A DNA stretch of 64,000 bases, from assembly GCA_943350395.1 (NCBI GenBank), contig CALRAD010000003.1, positions 45,044 to 109,043 on the forward strand, read 5' to 3'. Position 1 is the first letter of the stretch; the number at the start of each line of letters is the position of its first letter. Position numbers and translations under genes: made by a program. The notes beneath the pieces are model-generated. The model saw only the letters and a list, made by a program, of their open reading frames with translations, had not been told where the DNA came from and ran no database searches. The stretch comes from Candidatus Peribacteria bacterium. Lineage in GTDB: Bacteria; Patescibacteriota; Gracilibacteria; Peribacterales; Peribacteraceae. Positions 18,392-26,351 of this stretch are shown here, piece after piece.

Positions 18392-18757
18392 ATGCACATG
18401 GGTCATCTTGAGCATTTACTCCATTTTGAGTCGGATACGACAGCCTGCCCCGATGTGGCAGTCGAAACGATAGCAATGAATACCGTCTCAGGCGTGCAGG
18501 AAGTGGGAGCTGATGGATTTGCCTTGGCTCAGACTTTCGAAACGCGGTCGGAGACTGTGTTGCCGCATCATGAATTTCTTCACACTCCCGAGCAAATATC
18601 TGTCGATTGTATTGCTGAGAATATTGTAGCCAGAGCGCGTCGTTCTTCTGGTTCACTTTTGAACGATAATTATGCAGAACCTCGAAAACCAAGGAGAAGC
18701 CATAAGATCCACAAGGTTGTCGTTCGTACGCCACTCAAGTGTTCCAGGAGGAGGTGA
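18392..18757 (+). CDS. Hypothetical protein upstream of rplU
   Basis: I do not recognise this 121-residue product (MHMGHLEHLLHFESD...). It is acidic in its first 90 residues and strongly basic at the end (EPRKPRRSHKIHKV, then KCSRRR). It occupies the position often held by another ribosomal gene next to rplU, but shows no L27 signature. A promoter with correct spacing to the ATG supports it. Codon use is unremarkable and an antisense frame of similar length exists, so this could also be an untranslated rplU leader. Confidence 0.4.
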   Translation: MHMGHLEHLLHFESDTTACPDVAVETIAMNTVSGVQEVGADGFALAQTFETRSETVLPHHEFLHTPEQISVDCIAENIVARARRSSGSLLNDNYAEPRKPRRSHKIHKVVVRTPLKCSRRR

Positions 18758-18804
18758 AAGTTGTGTTGCATCGCCTCCCTTCGCCCGCTACACTCCCCGA
18801 GCTC

Positions 18805-19122
18805 ATGTTTGCGTTCGTCAACATCGCCGGCTTCCAGGAGAAGGTGGAGAAGGGTATGAAAATGCATGTCCCGAGTCTTGAAGCAAAGGACGGCGAGACC
18901 GTGACGTTTGATCAGGTCATGCTTCTTTCGGAGGACGGAAAAACTGCGATCGTCGGTAAGCCGTACATCGCCGGAGCGAAGGTCGAGGCAAAAGTGCTGA
19001 TGCACGGACTCGACGACAAGATTGTCGTTCGCAAGTTTAAGCGTCGCAAGCGTTACCACAAGACACTCAGAGGACACCGACAGGGATATACGGAGATCGA
19101 GATCACAGCGATTTCGAAATAG
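18805..19122 (+). CDS. rplU: 50S ribosomal protein L21
   Basis: L21 binds 23S rRNA in the large subunit. The 105-residue protein aligns with the family from MFAFVNIAGFQEKVEKGMKM through DGETVTFDQVMLL, IVGKPYIAGAKVEAKVL and the basic end KFKRRKRYHKTLRGHRQGYTEIEI. The ATG at 18805 gives the canonical MFA start; TACACT (18789-18794) lies ten bases before it. The usual partner rpmA (L27) is not adjacent. Confidence 0.95.
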   Translation: MFAFVNIAGFQEKVEKGMKMHVPSLEAKDGETVTFDQVMLLSEDGKTAIVGKPYIAGAKVEAKVLMHGLDDKIVVRKFKRRKRYHKTLRGHRQGYTEIEITAISK

Positions 19123-19146
19123 GTCGCTTCTTCATCTCGATGAAGA

Positions 19147-20223
19147 TTATATTTTTTGTGATGAAATTTCTTTTTGCAAATTTCGCATGTGTTTCAGAAT
19201 CACCCCCATATTCTGCAAGCACGCGAGAGTTTCTCCGTAGCGTTCGCCGATGCGAAGCAGATGATGCAGGTAGCTTTTGAGATGTTTGCGGCTTGTTGGA
19301 GCAGGTGAGTCTTGGTCGATCGGCGTGTGATCATTCTGGAATTCCTGACGACGGATACGGAGTTTCTTCCCTTCGGAAAGCCATACGTTTCCATGCCTGG
19401 CTTCGCGCATCGGAGAGACACAATCGAACATATCGATCCCGAGGCGCACGGCTTCCCGTATTTGATGCAGTTCGCCTACACCCATCAGGTAGCGTGGTTT
19501 ATTTTCGGGAAGCAGAGGACAGATTGCTTGCAGCACAGCGACCATTTCGTCTTCTGTTTCCCCGACGGCGAGTCCTCCGAGTGCGTACCCGTCGAAGCCG
19601 ATTGCGATCAGTTCTTCTGCACATTTCTTCCGGAGATCGAGTTCGAGACCGCCCTGCACAATACCAAACAGCATCGGTGAACTTTTTCTCTCGACCTTCA
19701 GCCGTTCATGTTCCTCTTTGCATTGCTTCGCCCACTTGAGAGTTCGGTCGACAGCCTTGATCTGATCTGCGCGAGGTGCAGTGGACGGTGGGCATTCATC
19801 GAAGCACATGATGATGTCCGCACCCAGTTTGTGTTGGACATTGGTCGCTTCGATCGGACCCAGAAAGAGGGGATTTCCGTTTCGGTGATCTTTAAATGCG
19901 ACACCTTCGTCCGTGATTGAACGAATATTCTCGAGAGAGAAGACTTGAAATCCGCCGGAATCAGTGAGGATAGGCTTCTCCCAGCGGATGAATGAGTGCA
20001 GTCCGCCGGCGTCGCTTACGATGTTCTCTCCCGGAGAGAGATGCAGATGATATGTATTGCAGAGGAGGATGTCAGCACCCAGACCCAGAAGATCATCGAA
20101 CGTAATTCCCTTCATTGCTCCTGCCGTAGCGACCGGCATGAAAAACGGCGTGGGTATGTTGCCGTGAGGAGTTTGTATTTCCCCGTTTCTGCCGCAGGAA
20201 GTGCTCTTTTTCAGATCGAACAT
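19147..20223 (-). CDS. tgt: Queuine/preQ1 tRNA-guanine transglycosylase, zinc ligands missing
   Basis: Bacterial TGT exchanges guanine-34 of GUN-anticodon tRNAs for preQ1. The 358-residue protein has the TIM-barrel motifs TDSGGFQVFSLE (with the catalytic Asp), GGLAVGE, YLMGVGE and GIDMFDCVSP (the nucleophilic Asp region). Family members carry a CxCxxC...H zinc site shortly before the YxHHL segment. Here that stretch reads DQDSPAPTSRKHLKSYLHHL, so all three cysteines are replaced while the histidines remain. The start at 20223 (MFDLKKSTS) is supported by TACACT six bases upstream; longer in-frame extension has no homology. queF, queE and queC lie within 13 kb. Confidence 0.93.
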   Translation of the reverse strand: MFDLKKSTSCGRNGEIQTPHGNIPTPFFMPVATAGAMKGITFDDLLGLGADILLCNTYHLHLSPGENIVSDAGGLHSFIRWEKPILTDSGGFQVFSLENIRSITDEGVAFKDHRNGNPLFLGPIEATNVQHKLGADIIMCFDECPPSTAPRADQIKAVDRTLKWAKQCKEEHERLKVERKSSPMLFGIVQGGLELDLRKKCAEELIAIGFDGYALGGLAVGETEDEMVAVLQAICPLLPENKPRYLMGVGELHQIREAVRLGIDMFDCVSPMREARHGNVWLSEGKKLRIRRQEFQNDHTPIDQDSPAPTSRKHLKSYLHHLLRIGERYGETLACLQNMGVILKHMRNLQKEISSQKI

Positions 20224-20331
20224 GCAGACAGTGTACCCTTGTTTTGGTTCCTCTTGCCTCTTCGGATTTTTATCACTTTTTATTATTTTACTGTGCGATA
20301 ATTCCTCCGAATTCTTTCCCCCTTCCCTTCT

Positions 20332-20805
20332 ATGTCCTGCTGTTCTTCTTCCGCGCCATGCTCGTGTGGCAGCACCAAGTGTCCTTCGAAGTTCTCGTGC
20401 TGGATTCCGCGCATTGCGTTCGGTTTGGTTCTCGCCGGATACGGCGTCAATCATTACCGCACACTCAGTCAGTTTGTCGGCATGGCGAAAGGCGTGTTCC
20501 CGACTGTCGCTATTCTCGGTATGCTCTCTGGCATTCTCGCGTATATCGTTCCGGCTCTCATGATCGTCGGAGGCGTTCTCTTTGCCATTCGTCAGCTTTG
20601 CTGCCTCAGCAAGATGTGCATCCTCGCTTCTCTCGGTGGCATCATCGGTTGGGCGGGTCTCGCGGTTCTTGTCGGTGATGGCAATGCAGCAGGCGCCATG
20701 ATGCCGATGATCCAGAACGCATCGATTCTTCTGATCCTCTACTACACGATCAAGAAGAAGCCTTCTTGCTCCACTGGTTCTTGCGCAGGCGGTTCCTGCA
20801 AATAG
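20332..20805 (+). CDS. Small polytopic membrane protein with cysteine-rich ends
   Basis: The protein has 157 residues. The N-terminus is packed with cysteines (MSCCSSSAPCSCGSTKC). About four hydrophobic segments follow (24-45, 52-85, 95-118, 124-140), a further CC pair sits near residue 89, and the C-terminus again has several cysteines (CSTGSCAGGSCK). It resembles DoxX/MauE-like four-helix membrane proteins in topology, but I see no defining motif. The cysteine tails suggest metal binding or redox activity at the cytoplasmic face. It has no operon partner and is followed by a strong terminator. Confidence 0.75.
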   Translation: MSCCSSSAPCSCGSTKCPSKFSCWIPRIAFGLVLAGYGVNHYRTLSQFVGMAKGVFPTVAILGMLSGILAYIVPALMIVGGVLFAIRQLCCLSKMCILASLGGIIGWAGLAVLVGDGNAAGAMMPMIQNASILLILYYTIKKKPSCSTGSCAGGSCK

Positions 20806-20823
20806 TTTGATCGTTTGAATATT

Positions 20824-20854
20824 AAAAAGGAGAGAGTGATCCTCTCTCCTTTTT
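20824..20854. terminator. Bidirectional intrinsic terminator
   Basis: AAAAAGGAGAGAG (20824-20836) pairs with CTCTCTCCTTTTT across a five-base loop, with a T-run following on the plus strand and, by symmetry, on the minus strand. It lies between the convergent genes at 20332-20805 and 20861-21088. It is the clearest intrinsic terminator in the window. Confidence 0.9.
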
Positions 20855-20860
20855 TGTTGT

Positions 20861-21088
20861 TTAGATCAATGCAGTCTTGAGATTATTCCTAATGTGAATT
20901 TCCATTTCAGTAAAGACAATCCGAGCATCTGCAGTTCCTGCTTCCGCCTTTATCAGAGCTTGCCTCGGACTGATCGATTCATTACCGATCCTGATGCACT
21001 GAGCATCAGGTGCAGGTGAAGTAGCGTGGTACTCCCGTAACAGAGCGATTTCTGTTTGATTGAGCGGTTCCGAGTTAGTTGCATTCAT
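20861..21088 (-). CDS. Small hypothetical protein
   Basis: This 75-residue protein (MNATNSEPLNQTEIALLREY...) has no membrane segment and is rich in Ala, Glu and Ile. I do not recognise it. It is supported by TACTCT (21095-21100) exactly six bases before the ATG and by the shared terminator just after its stop. It lies between the cysteine-rich membrane protein (convergent) and clpP (downstream, same strand, 36 bases beyond the upstream end of the clpP stop region). Confidence 0.6.
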   Translation of the reverse strand: MNATNSEPLNQTEIALLREYHATSPAPDAQCIRIGNESISPRQALIKAEAGTADARIVFTEMEIHIRNNLKTALI

Positions 21089-21124
21089 GCAAATAGAGTA
21101 CAGAATGCTATTCTAAATGCAAGC

Positions 21125-21772
21125 CTATTTTCTCTCGACCTTCGTGATGATCTTGTCGATCAATCCGTATTCGAGGGCATCTTTCGCCGTCATAAATTTA
21201 TCGCGCTCCGTGTCGATCTTTACTTTGGCGAGTTTTTGTCCTGAGTGCAGTGCGATCAATTCGTTGAGGAGTCCCTTGGTCTGGATGATGTGTTCGGCAT
21301 GGATTGCGATATCTGTTGCTTGTCCTTCGGTACCTCCGAGAGGCTGGTGGATCATCACTTCGGAATGGGGGAGCGCAAAGCGCTTGCCCTTGGCACCGCC
21401 CATGAGGATGATCGCGCCGCCGGAAGCAGCCATACCGAGACAGACTGTTGAAACATCGGGTTGTATCAATTGCATCGTGTCGTACATTGCCATCGTCGAG
21501 GTGACCTGTCCTCCGGGAGAGTTGACGTAAAAGATGATGTCTTTCTTCGGATCCTGCTTCTCGAGGAAGAGGAGCTGCGCGATGACCGAATTTGCGACGT
21601 CGTCGTTGATCTGCGTGCCGAGAAACACGATGCGTTCCTCAAGGAGTCGCGAGTAGATGTCGTACACGCGCTCGCCGAATTGTGTCTTCTCGATGACGGT
21701 CGGAATGAGCGTTGCTTGCGGATAACGTCTCGAAGACATGCTCCTGGCAACGGATTGGATCATGGGATGCAT
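21125..21772 (-). CDS. clpP: ATP-dependent Clp protease proteolytic subunit
   Basis: ClpP forms the tetradecameric serine protease chamber used by ClpX/ClpC. The 215-residue protein shows [13 protein letters not shown], then YVNSPGGQV, the active-site serine in [11 protein letters not shown], the histidine in [12 protein letters not shown] and the aspartate of the triad near TERDKFM. It ends with the usual [13 protein letters not shown]. The N-terminal 20 residues include a likely propeptide. No -10 stands close to the ATG; a TATAAT about 45 bases upstream suggests a conventional leader. No clpX is adjacent. Confidence 0.95.
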   Translation of the reverse strand: MHPMIQSVARSMSSRRYPQATLIPTVIEKTQFGERVYDIYSRLLEERIVFLGTQINDDVANSVIAQLLFLEKQDPKKDIIFYVNSPGGQVTSTMAMYDTMQLIQPDVSTVCLGMAASGGAIILMGGAKGKRFALPHSEVMIHQPLGGTEGQATDIAIHAEHIIQTKGLLNELIALHSGQKLAKVKIDTERDKFMTAKDALEYGLIDKIITKVERK

Positions 21773-21898
21773 ACGGAAGTGAGGAAAGAAATTCAGTGTC
21801 TATGTTGTCATTATTATAGCGAAAATCATGAGTGTGCGGCAGTTCTCGTAATGTTCATAGTATGTTTTTTTGATGTATTGAGTAGTTTGGTTGTCATC

Positions 21899-21996
21899 AC
21901 CCCCACCCCTAACCCCTCCCCCGAAGGGGAGGGGAATGTCGTTATTATCAAATCAGAGCTTCCTTCCCCGTCGGGGGAAGGATTGAGGATGGGGGT
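21899..21996. repeat. CCCC-hairpin dispersed element upstream of miaA
   Basis: Outer arms ACCCCCACCCC (from 21899) and GGATGGGGGT (ending 21996) are near-perfect complements. They enclose two perfect hairpins, CCCCTCCCC-CGAA-GGGGAGGGG (21913-21934) and CCTTCCCC-GTCG-GGGGAAGG (21962-21981). The element belongs to the same general family as those at 3455-3575 and inside miaA. It ends five bases before the miaA -10 hexamer. Confidence 0.85.
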
Positions 21997-22013
21997 CCGC
22001 TATGATCTCTTCG

Positions 22014-22985
22014 ATGCAATACTCCGTTTCTTCTCACACATGGCAGCAATATCTCGATGATTTTCTCGTAGTGAAGCCGGAAAAACCTTTGGTTGTTCTT
22101 CTCGGTCCTACGGCAAGCGGTAAAACTTCGCTTTCGATACATATGGCAAAGTATCTAGAATCTCAAAAACAATCTGCCGAGATTATCAATGCCGATTCGA
22201 GACAGTGTTACAAATTTCTGGATATCGGTACGGCAAAGATCACGCAGAAAGAAATGCAGGGCGTTGCGCACCATCTTCTCGATCTTCTCGATCCTAAAGA
22301 GGATTGCACGATCTCGTGGTATGCAAACGAGGCAACGAAGGCGATCGAGGCAATTCTCGCACGAGGCAATCTGCCAATGCTCGTCGGAGGTTCGATGCTC
22401 TATATCAGTGCGATTATCGACGGACTCCAGTCGATGACGGCATCGGATCCTGCAATTCGAAAACGATTGTCGGATGAATATGATGTTGATCAAGGGGCTG
22501 CGTTGCATGCGAAACTTTCGAACGTCGATCCGGAATCTGCAGCGATCATCCCGAGGCAAAACAAAGTGTATCTTTTGCGTGCTCTCGAAATTTTCGAGAC
22601 CACGGGCAAACCGAAGTCGGCTCAGAAGTTGAAGAGTGAATGCCCGTACGATTTGTTGTTGCTTGGTGTCGAAGCTGACCCCGAGGTTCTTCGAACGCGT
22701 ATCGATGCTCGCACTGCTGCGATGCTGAAATCTGGTTGGCTCGAAGAAGTGAAGTCGTTACTCGATCGTGGGTATACGGCAGCAGATCCTGGGATGAAGA
22801 GTCATGGGTACAGAGATATTATTGAGGCACTGAACGGTCCTCATCCCCCGACCCCTTCTCCATCGGCTGGAGAAGGGGAGCTCTGCGAAAAAATCGCGAG
22901 TCAGATTCGTCGCTACGCAAAAAGGCAGCGAACGTGGTGGAGAGGGGATGAGAGAATCAGGTGGATTGACAAAAATAATAAATAG
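22014..22985 (+). CDS. miaA: tRNA dimethylallyltransferase with repeat-derived insertion
   Basis: MiaA adds a dimethylallyl group to A37 of tRNAs that read codons starting with U. The 323-residue protein has the P-loop LLGPTASGKTSLS, then INADSRQCYKFLDIGTAK, the HHLLD motif, VGGSMLYISAIIDG and the C-terminal RRYAKRQRTWWRGD. Between DIIEALNG and KIASQIRRYAKRQ, where the family has a short EISLEEA-like helix, this protein reads PHPPTPSPSAGEGELCE. That segment is encoded by a palindromic element (22840-22880). The start at 22014 is preferred to the ATG at 22002 because TATGAT (22001-22006) lies seven bases before it. Confidence 0.94.
   Translation: MQYSVSSHTWQQYLDDFLVVKPEKPLVVLLGPTASGKTSLSIHMAKYLESQKQSAEIINADSRQCYKFLDIGTAKITQKEMQGVAHHLLDLLDPKEDCTISWYANEATKAIEAILARGNLPMLVGGSMLYISAIIDGLQSMTASDPAIRKRLSDEYDVDQGAALHAKLSNVDPESAAIIPRQNKVYLLRALEIFETTGKPKSAQKLKSECPYDLLLLGVEADPEVLRTRIDARTAAMLKSGWLEEVKSLLDRGYTAADPGMKSHGYRDIIEALNGPHPPTPSPSAGEGELCEKIASQIRRYAKRQRTWWRGDERIRWIDKNNK
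22840..22880. repeat. Palindromic element embedded in miaA
   Basis: CCCCTTCTCC (22852-22861) pairs with GGAGAAGGGG (22869-22878). With its flank CCTCATCCCC it matches the minus strand of the intergenic copy at 3538-3575 at every position except a three-base block and the hairpin loop. It lies in frame and is translated as PHPPTPSPSAGEGE. Confidence 0.9.
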
Positions 22986-23001
22986 AGTTATTATAAATTA
23001 T

Positions 23002-23775
23002 ATGGCAACAGAGTATGACCCAGGGACTCCAGCGGCCCGTTGCAAATATAGGCGTCTATCATCCAATGAAAGTGAGGTTGTCGCAAAATTTGCGGCATTA
23101 ACGGACGAGGAGAGAACACAGATTCGGGAGTTGTTCGGATCGAGAGATTCGAGAGCCAGAGAGATTGTTGAATGTAGAATTCTCCACAATCCAGATCGCA
23201 CGCTTGAAAGTCTCGGTGAACAATTCGATGTCAAAGCGGAACGCATTCGTGTCCAGCAAAATAATGTACTGCATCAGCTTGATGATTTTTTACTGCAGCG
23301 AGAATATGCACTGTTGAGAGACACACCTGAACAGGTGTCTGTACTGAGTATTCGGTCGCTTGGTTTATCCAACAGAGGATGTCAGATTCTTCAGCGCTTA
23401 GGGTATGTCACGGTCGGTGATCTAAAACCACTGCAAGGGAGCCGTTATATTTGCCCCGCTTTAGGAAAGGACGATCAGGAAATTTTTCGAACCAAAATGA
23501 CCGAATTAGGTTACATGCAGTATCCCGTTCGGGTTCATCAAATGCCGGAGCAGGATCCGTACAATGGTCCGAGACAACAGGTGCTTGATCGGGAAATTTC
23601 GAGATTTCCTCTGTCCGTTCGAGCACGGAGAGCTGTCAGTCGGAAGAGTTGTATGACCGTTCGTGATTTTCTTGCTGTGAGTTCTTCTGATTTTCGTTCC
23701 CTTGCAGGAATCGGAGATACAACACAGATGGAACTTGACGCTTTTCGTCAGCAGGTTCTTTCAATCCCGGAATAG
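23002..23775 (+). CDS. Sigma-region-4-like protein with two alpha-CTD-like domains
   Basis: The protein has 257 residues. Residues about 48-95 (REIVECRILHNPDRTLESL, then GEQFDVKAERIRVQQNNVL) match the shape of sigma-70 region 4, the helix-turn-helix that reads -35 boxes, although key residues are diverged. Residues about 113-170 (SIRSLGLSNRGCQILQRLGY, TVGDLKPL) and 198-252 (FPLSVRARRAVSRKSCMTVR, DFLAVSSSDFRSLAGIGDTT) each resemble the C-terminal domain of the RNA polymerase alpha subunit. No sigma region 2 is present, so it cannot melt promoters as a normal sigma factor. It probably binds DNA or polymerase as a regulator. TATTAT lies seven bases before the ATG. Assignment is by motif reading only. 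Confidence 0.65.
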   Translation: MATEYDPGTPAARCKYRRLSSNESEVVAKFAALTDEERTQIRELFGSRDSRAREIVECRILHNPDRTLESLGEQFDVKAERIRVQQNNVLHQLDDFLLQREYALLRDTPEQVSVLSIRSLGLSNRGCQILQRLGYVTVGDLKPLQGSRYICPALGKDDQEIFRTKMTELGYMQYPVRVHQMPEQDPYNGPRQQVLDREISRFPLSVRARRAVSRKSCMTVRDFLAVSSSDFRSLAGIGDTTQMELDAFRQQVLSIPE

Positions 23776-23861
23776 TGATTCTTTTATCAGCGCGCCCCGA
23801 ACGGGTGCTCCCATTGATGAATATTTTCTTCAATGAAAGAAAATCTTTCTCTCAAAGGAGA

Positions 23862-23878
23862 GCGGGCATTCTGCCCGC
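23862..23878. terminator. Hairpin between convergent genes
   Basis: GCGGGC-ATTCT-GCCCGC is a perfect inverted repeat located between two converging genes (stops at 23775 and 23889). No T-run follows directly on either strand, so termination is only suggested; the sequence also resembles common dispersed GCGGGC...GCCCGC repeats. Confidence 0.5.
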
Positions 23879-23888
23879 GGTGTTTCGA

Positions 23889-24275
23889 TCAAAACTTGAA
23901 CACATCCGCATGGCTCTCGATTCTCTGTTTCATCTCCCAGAGCTGTTCGATCATGTTCGCAAGCTGTGGGCAGGCATCCGGAGTCTGCTTGGATTTGTAG
24001 AAGCCGTAGATATGCTCCAGAAGCGTTGCGATATTCAGCATCGCGAGATCCGTCTTCGTTTTCCACTCGGGAGCGAGGGTGTTGTACACCTCTTTATTCA
24101 GAAATGATTCCGGCTGCGTGATGTCGATCTCACCGTTCTCGAAGAGCTTTGTGATCGTGATGCAGAAATTCTTGTGCTCGTCTCCCATATCGCCGCCCAT
24201 GGGTGTTCCGGCTTTCTTCTGCTCCGCTTCGGAGAGAGGCGAGGGGTTTGCCATAGAGGAAGCGAAGTCGGACAT
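23889..24275 (-). CDS. Hypothetical protein (DUF1844-like)
   Basis: The 128-residue protein begins MSDFASSMANPSPLSEAEQK and is otherwise helical (CITITKLFENGEIDITQPES, TKTDLAMLNIATLLEHIYGF, LANMIEQLWEMKQRIESH). It resembles the small helical DUF1844 type, but I am not sure of this. The start at 24275 is chosen because TACACT (24284-24289) lies eight bases upstream; an ATG at 24293 would leave no room for a promoter. It is divergent from recG, and the two start codons are 26 bases apart. Confidence 0.62.
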   Translation of the reverse strand: MSDFASSMANPSPLSEAEQKKAGTPMGGDMGDEHKNFCITITKLFENGEIDITQPESFLNKEVYNTLAPEWKTKTDLAMLNIATLLEHIYGFYKSKQTPDACPQLANMIEQLWEMKQRIESHADVFKF

Positions 24276-24301
24276 CAGGAGAGAGTGTATCATAATTCTA
24301 C
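24276..24301. promoter_or_regulatory. Compact divergent promoter, recG / small gene
   Basis: In the 26 bases between the two start codons, CATAAT (24291-24296, plus strand) lies five bases before the recG GTG. TACACT on the minus strand (24289-24284) lies eight bases before the other ATG. Both messages would have leaders of only a few bases. Confidence 0.55.
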
Positions 24302-26347
24302 GTGCACTTCTCCGATCTCCTCACTCCGGCACGTCTCAGGACAACGCAGGCATTCGTTGATGCACTGGAAGCGATGAATATAAAAACCGTTCAAGACCTC
24401 CTGCTCAATTTTCCAAGAGCGTACGAAGATCTGAGTCAGGTCACGACGATTCTCGATGCGCCGCTCAATGAAAAAGTCACGTTACGGGGCACGATCGGCA
24501 ACCTCAAGCTCGTGCGGACGAGAACCAGAAAGCAGCTTGTGCAGGCGAAATTCAGTGATGAGACGGGAGAGACGCTCGACACCATTTGGTTCAATCAGCC
24601 ACACATTATGAGGATGCTTTCGGAAGGTCAGTCGGTGACGCTTACGGGCAAGATTTCAGAGAACGGATACAAGCTCCAGATGCAGAGTCCGAGTTTCGAG
24701 GATGGCAGTCGCCAGATGACGCTGCACGCGGGGAGGATTGTCGCGGTGTATGCGCAATCCGAACAGATCACGACACGGTGGCTTCGGGAGAAAATGGCGC
24801 TCGTCAAAGATTGTATTCAGGAACTGAAGGAAACATTGCCAGCAGACATTGTTGAATCCGAGAAGCTCCTTCCGAGAAGTGATGCGATTCTCGAACTTCA
24901 TTTTCCGACAACTCCTGAAAAATTGGAGGAAGCGAGAGCGCGTATGGCATTCGAAGAGATGTATGCTGTGCAGATCGAGGCGCTCGAGAGAAAGAAAGTG
25001 TGGCAGGGGGAGAAGCAGGAGAGACTGAAAGTTCCGATGGACATCGAACTTGTGAAAGCGTTCTTCGCGTCACTTAATTTCACACCGACCGGAGGCCAGA
25101 AAGTTGCCATCTACGAAATTCTCAAGGACATGGAACAAGACCGACCGATGTCACGGCTTCTCGAGGGTGATGTCGGATCCGGAAAGACGCTCGTCGCCGT
25201 CGCCGTCATCGAAAATGTGCTGAGTAGACGCGGTCAGTGTGCCATCATGGTGCCGACTGAAGTGCTCGCAAGGCAACACAGCGCGACGATCACGAGGTTA
25301 CTTCTCAATTTTCATACGTACATTCAGAGTGATGCTTGCTCGAGTGCAGGGATCAAAGCTGAACATCTCAAGACAATGCGTGCTCCGAGCGTTGCTCTCC
25401 TGACGGGTTCCGTCCCGCAGTCCGAGGCGGAAGAGATTCGGCGCAGGCTCGCATCGGGTCTTATCGATGTCGTCATCGGCACGCATGCACTTATCGAAGA
25501 TACGGTGCAATTCAAAGATCTCCGCCTTGCGATCGTCGACGAACAGCATCGTTTCGGTGTGGCACAGAGGCAGCGCCTGAAAGACAAAGGCAATCCGCAT
25601 TTTCTTGCGATGACGGCGACCCCGATTCCGAGAACACTCGCTCTCACGGCGTACGGAGATCACGATCTGTCGGTTCTTCTCGAGAAACCGGGACAGCGTA
25701 AAAAAATCATCACGAAGGTCGTTTCCCCAAGAGAGAGGCATACGGTCGATCTCTTCATCGACCATCAGATCGGGGAGGGGAGGCAGGCGTATGTCATCTG
25801 TCCTCTCATCTCGGAATCCAAGGCGGACGAGATGGCAGAGATCAAGAATGTTGAAGCTGAAGAGAAGCGTCTGAAGGTCGAGTTTCCGAGGCGCAGAATC
25901 ACCAAGCTGCACGGCAAGATGTCGCCGGATGAAAAGAATGCCGTGATGGCGGAATTCAAGGATAGGCAGTTCGATATTCTCGTGTCTACATCAGTTATTG
26001 AAGTCGGCATCGATGTTCCAAACAGCACAATCATTGTGATCGAAGGAGCGGAGAGGTTCGGACTGTCGCAGCTCCATCAGTTTCGAGGACGAGTCGGAAG
26101 AAGCGATATCCAGAGTTACTGCTACCTGTTCACAACGTCAGCCTCGCAGGCGCATTCCGAGCGTCTGAAAGCCATGGAACAGCATGATTCCGGCTTCCTG
26201 CTTGCGGAAATCGACCTGAAGATCCGGGGACCCGGGGAGCTCTTCGGCACGCGCCAGAGTGGCATTCCGGATCTCCGGTTCGGCGGACTGCTGAATGTCG
26301 ATTTGGTGGTGAGAGCGAGAAAGGCGGCGCAGAAAATGCTATCATGA
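24302..26347 (+). CDS. recG: ATP-dependent DNA helicase RecG
   Basis: RecG remodels stalled replication forks and Holliday junctions. The 681-residue protein has the N-terminal wedge/OB region (EKVTLRGTIGNLKLV), helicase motif I GDVGSGKTLVA, motif Ia VPTEVLARQH, motif II VDEQHRFGV, motif III MTATPIPRTLAL, motif V VSTSVIEVGIDVPN and motif VI QFRGRVGRSD. The TRG-type C-terminus (DSGFLLAEIDLKIRGPGELF) follows. It starts with GTG at 24302, next to the divergent promoter. Length and motifs are complete. Confidence 0.97.
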   Translation: MHFSDLLTPARLRTTQAFVDALEAMNIKTVQDLLLNFPRAYEDLSQVTTILDAPLNEKVTLRGTIGNLKLVRTRTRKQLVQAKFSDETGETLDTIWFNQPHIMRMLSEGQSVTLTGKISENGYKLQMQSPSFEDGSRQMTLHAGRIVAVYAQSEQITTRWLREKMALVKDCIQELKETLPADIVESEKLLPRSDAILELHFPTTPEKLEEARARMAFEEMYAVQIEALERKKVWQGEKQERLKVPMDIELVKAFFASLNFTPTGGQKVAIYEILKDMEQDRPMSRLLEGDVGSGKTLVAVAVIENVLSRRGQCAIMVPTEVLARQHSATITRLLLNFHTYIQSDACSSAGIKAEHLKTMRAPSVALLTGSVPQSEAEEIRRRLASGLIDVVIGTHALIEDTVQFKDLRLAIVDEQHRFGVAQRQRLKDKGNPHFLAMTATPIPRTLALTAYGDHDLSVLLEKPGQRKKIITKVVSPRERHTVDLFIDHQIGEGRQAYVICPLISESKADEMAEIKNVEAEEKRLKVEFPRRRITKLHGKMSPDEKNAVMAEFKDRQFDILVSTSVIEVGIDVPNSTIIVIEGAERFGLSQLHQFRGRVGRSDIQSYCYLFTTSASQAHSERLKAMEQHDSGFLLAEIDLKIRGPGELFGTRQSGIPDLRFGGLLNVDLVVRARKAAQKMLS

Positions 26348-26351
26348 TGTT

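Noticed and set aside
18390-18734. Minus-strand frame in the rplU upstream region
   Set aside because: It lacks a promoter and homology, while the plus-strand frame in the same place has a good promoter with correct spacing. Neither is certain.
20224-20454. N-terminal extension of tgt
   Set aside because: The extension is basic and unlike TGT; the ATG at 20223 has the family start and a -10 six bases upstream.
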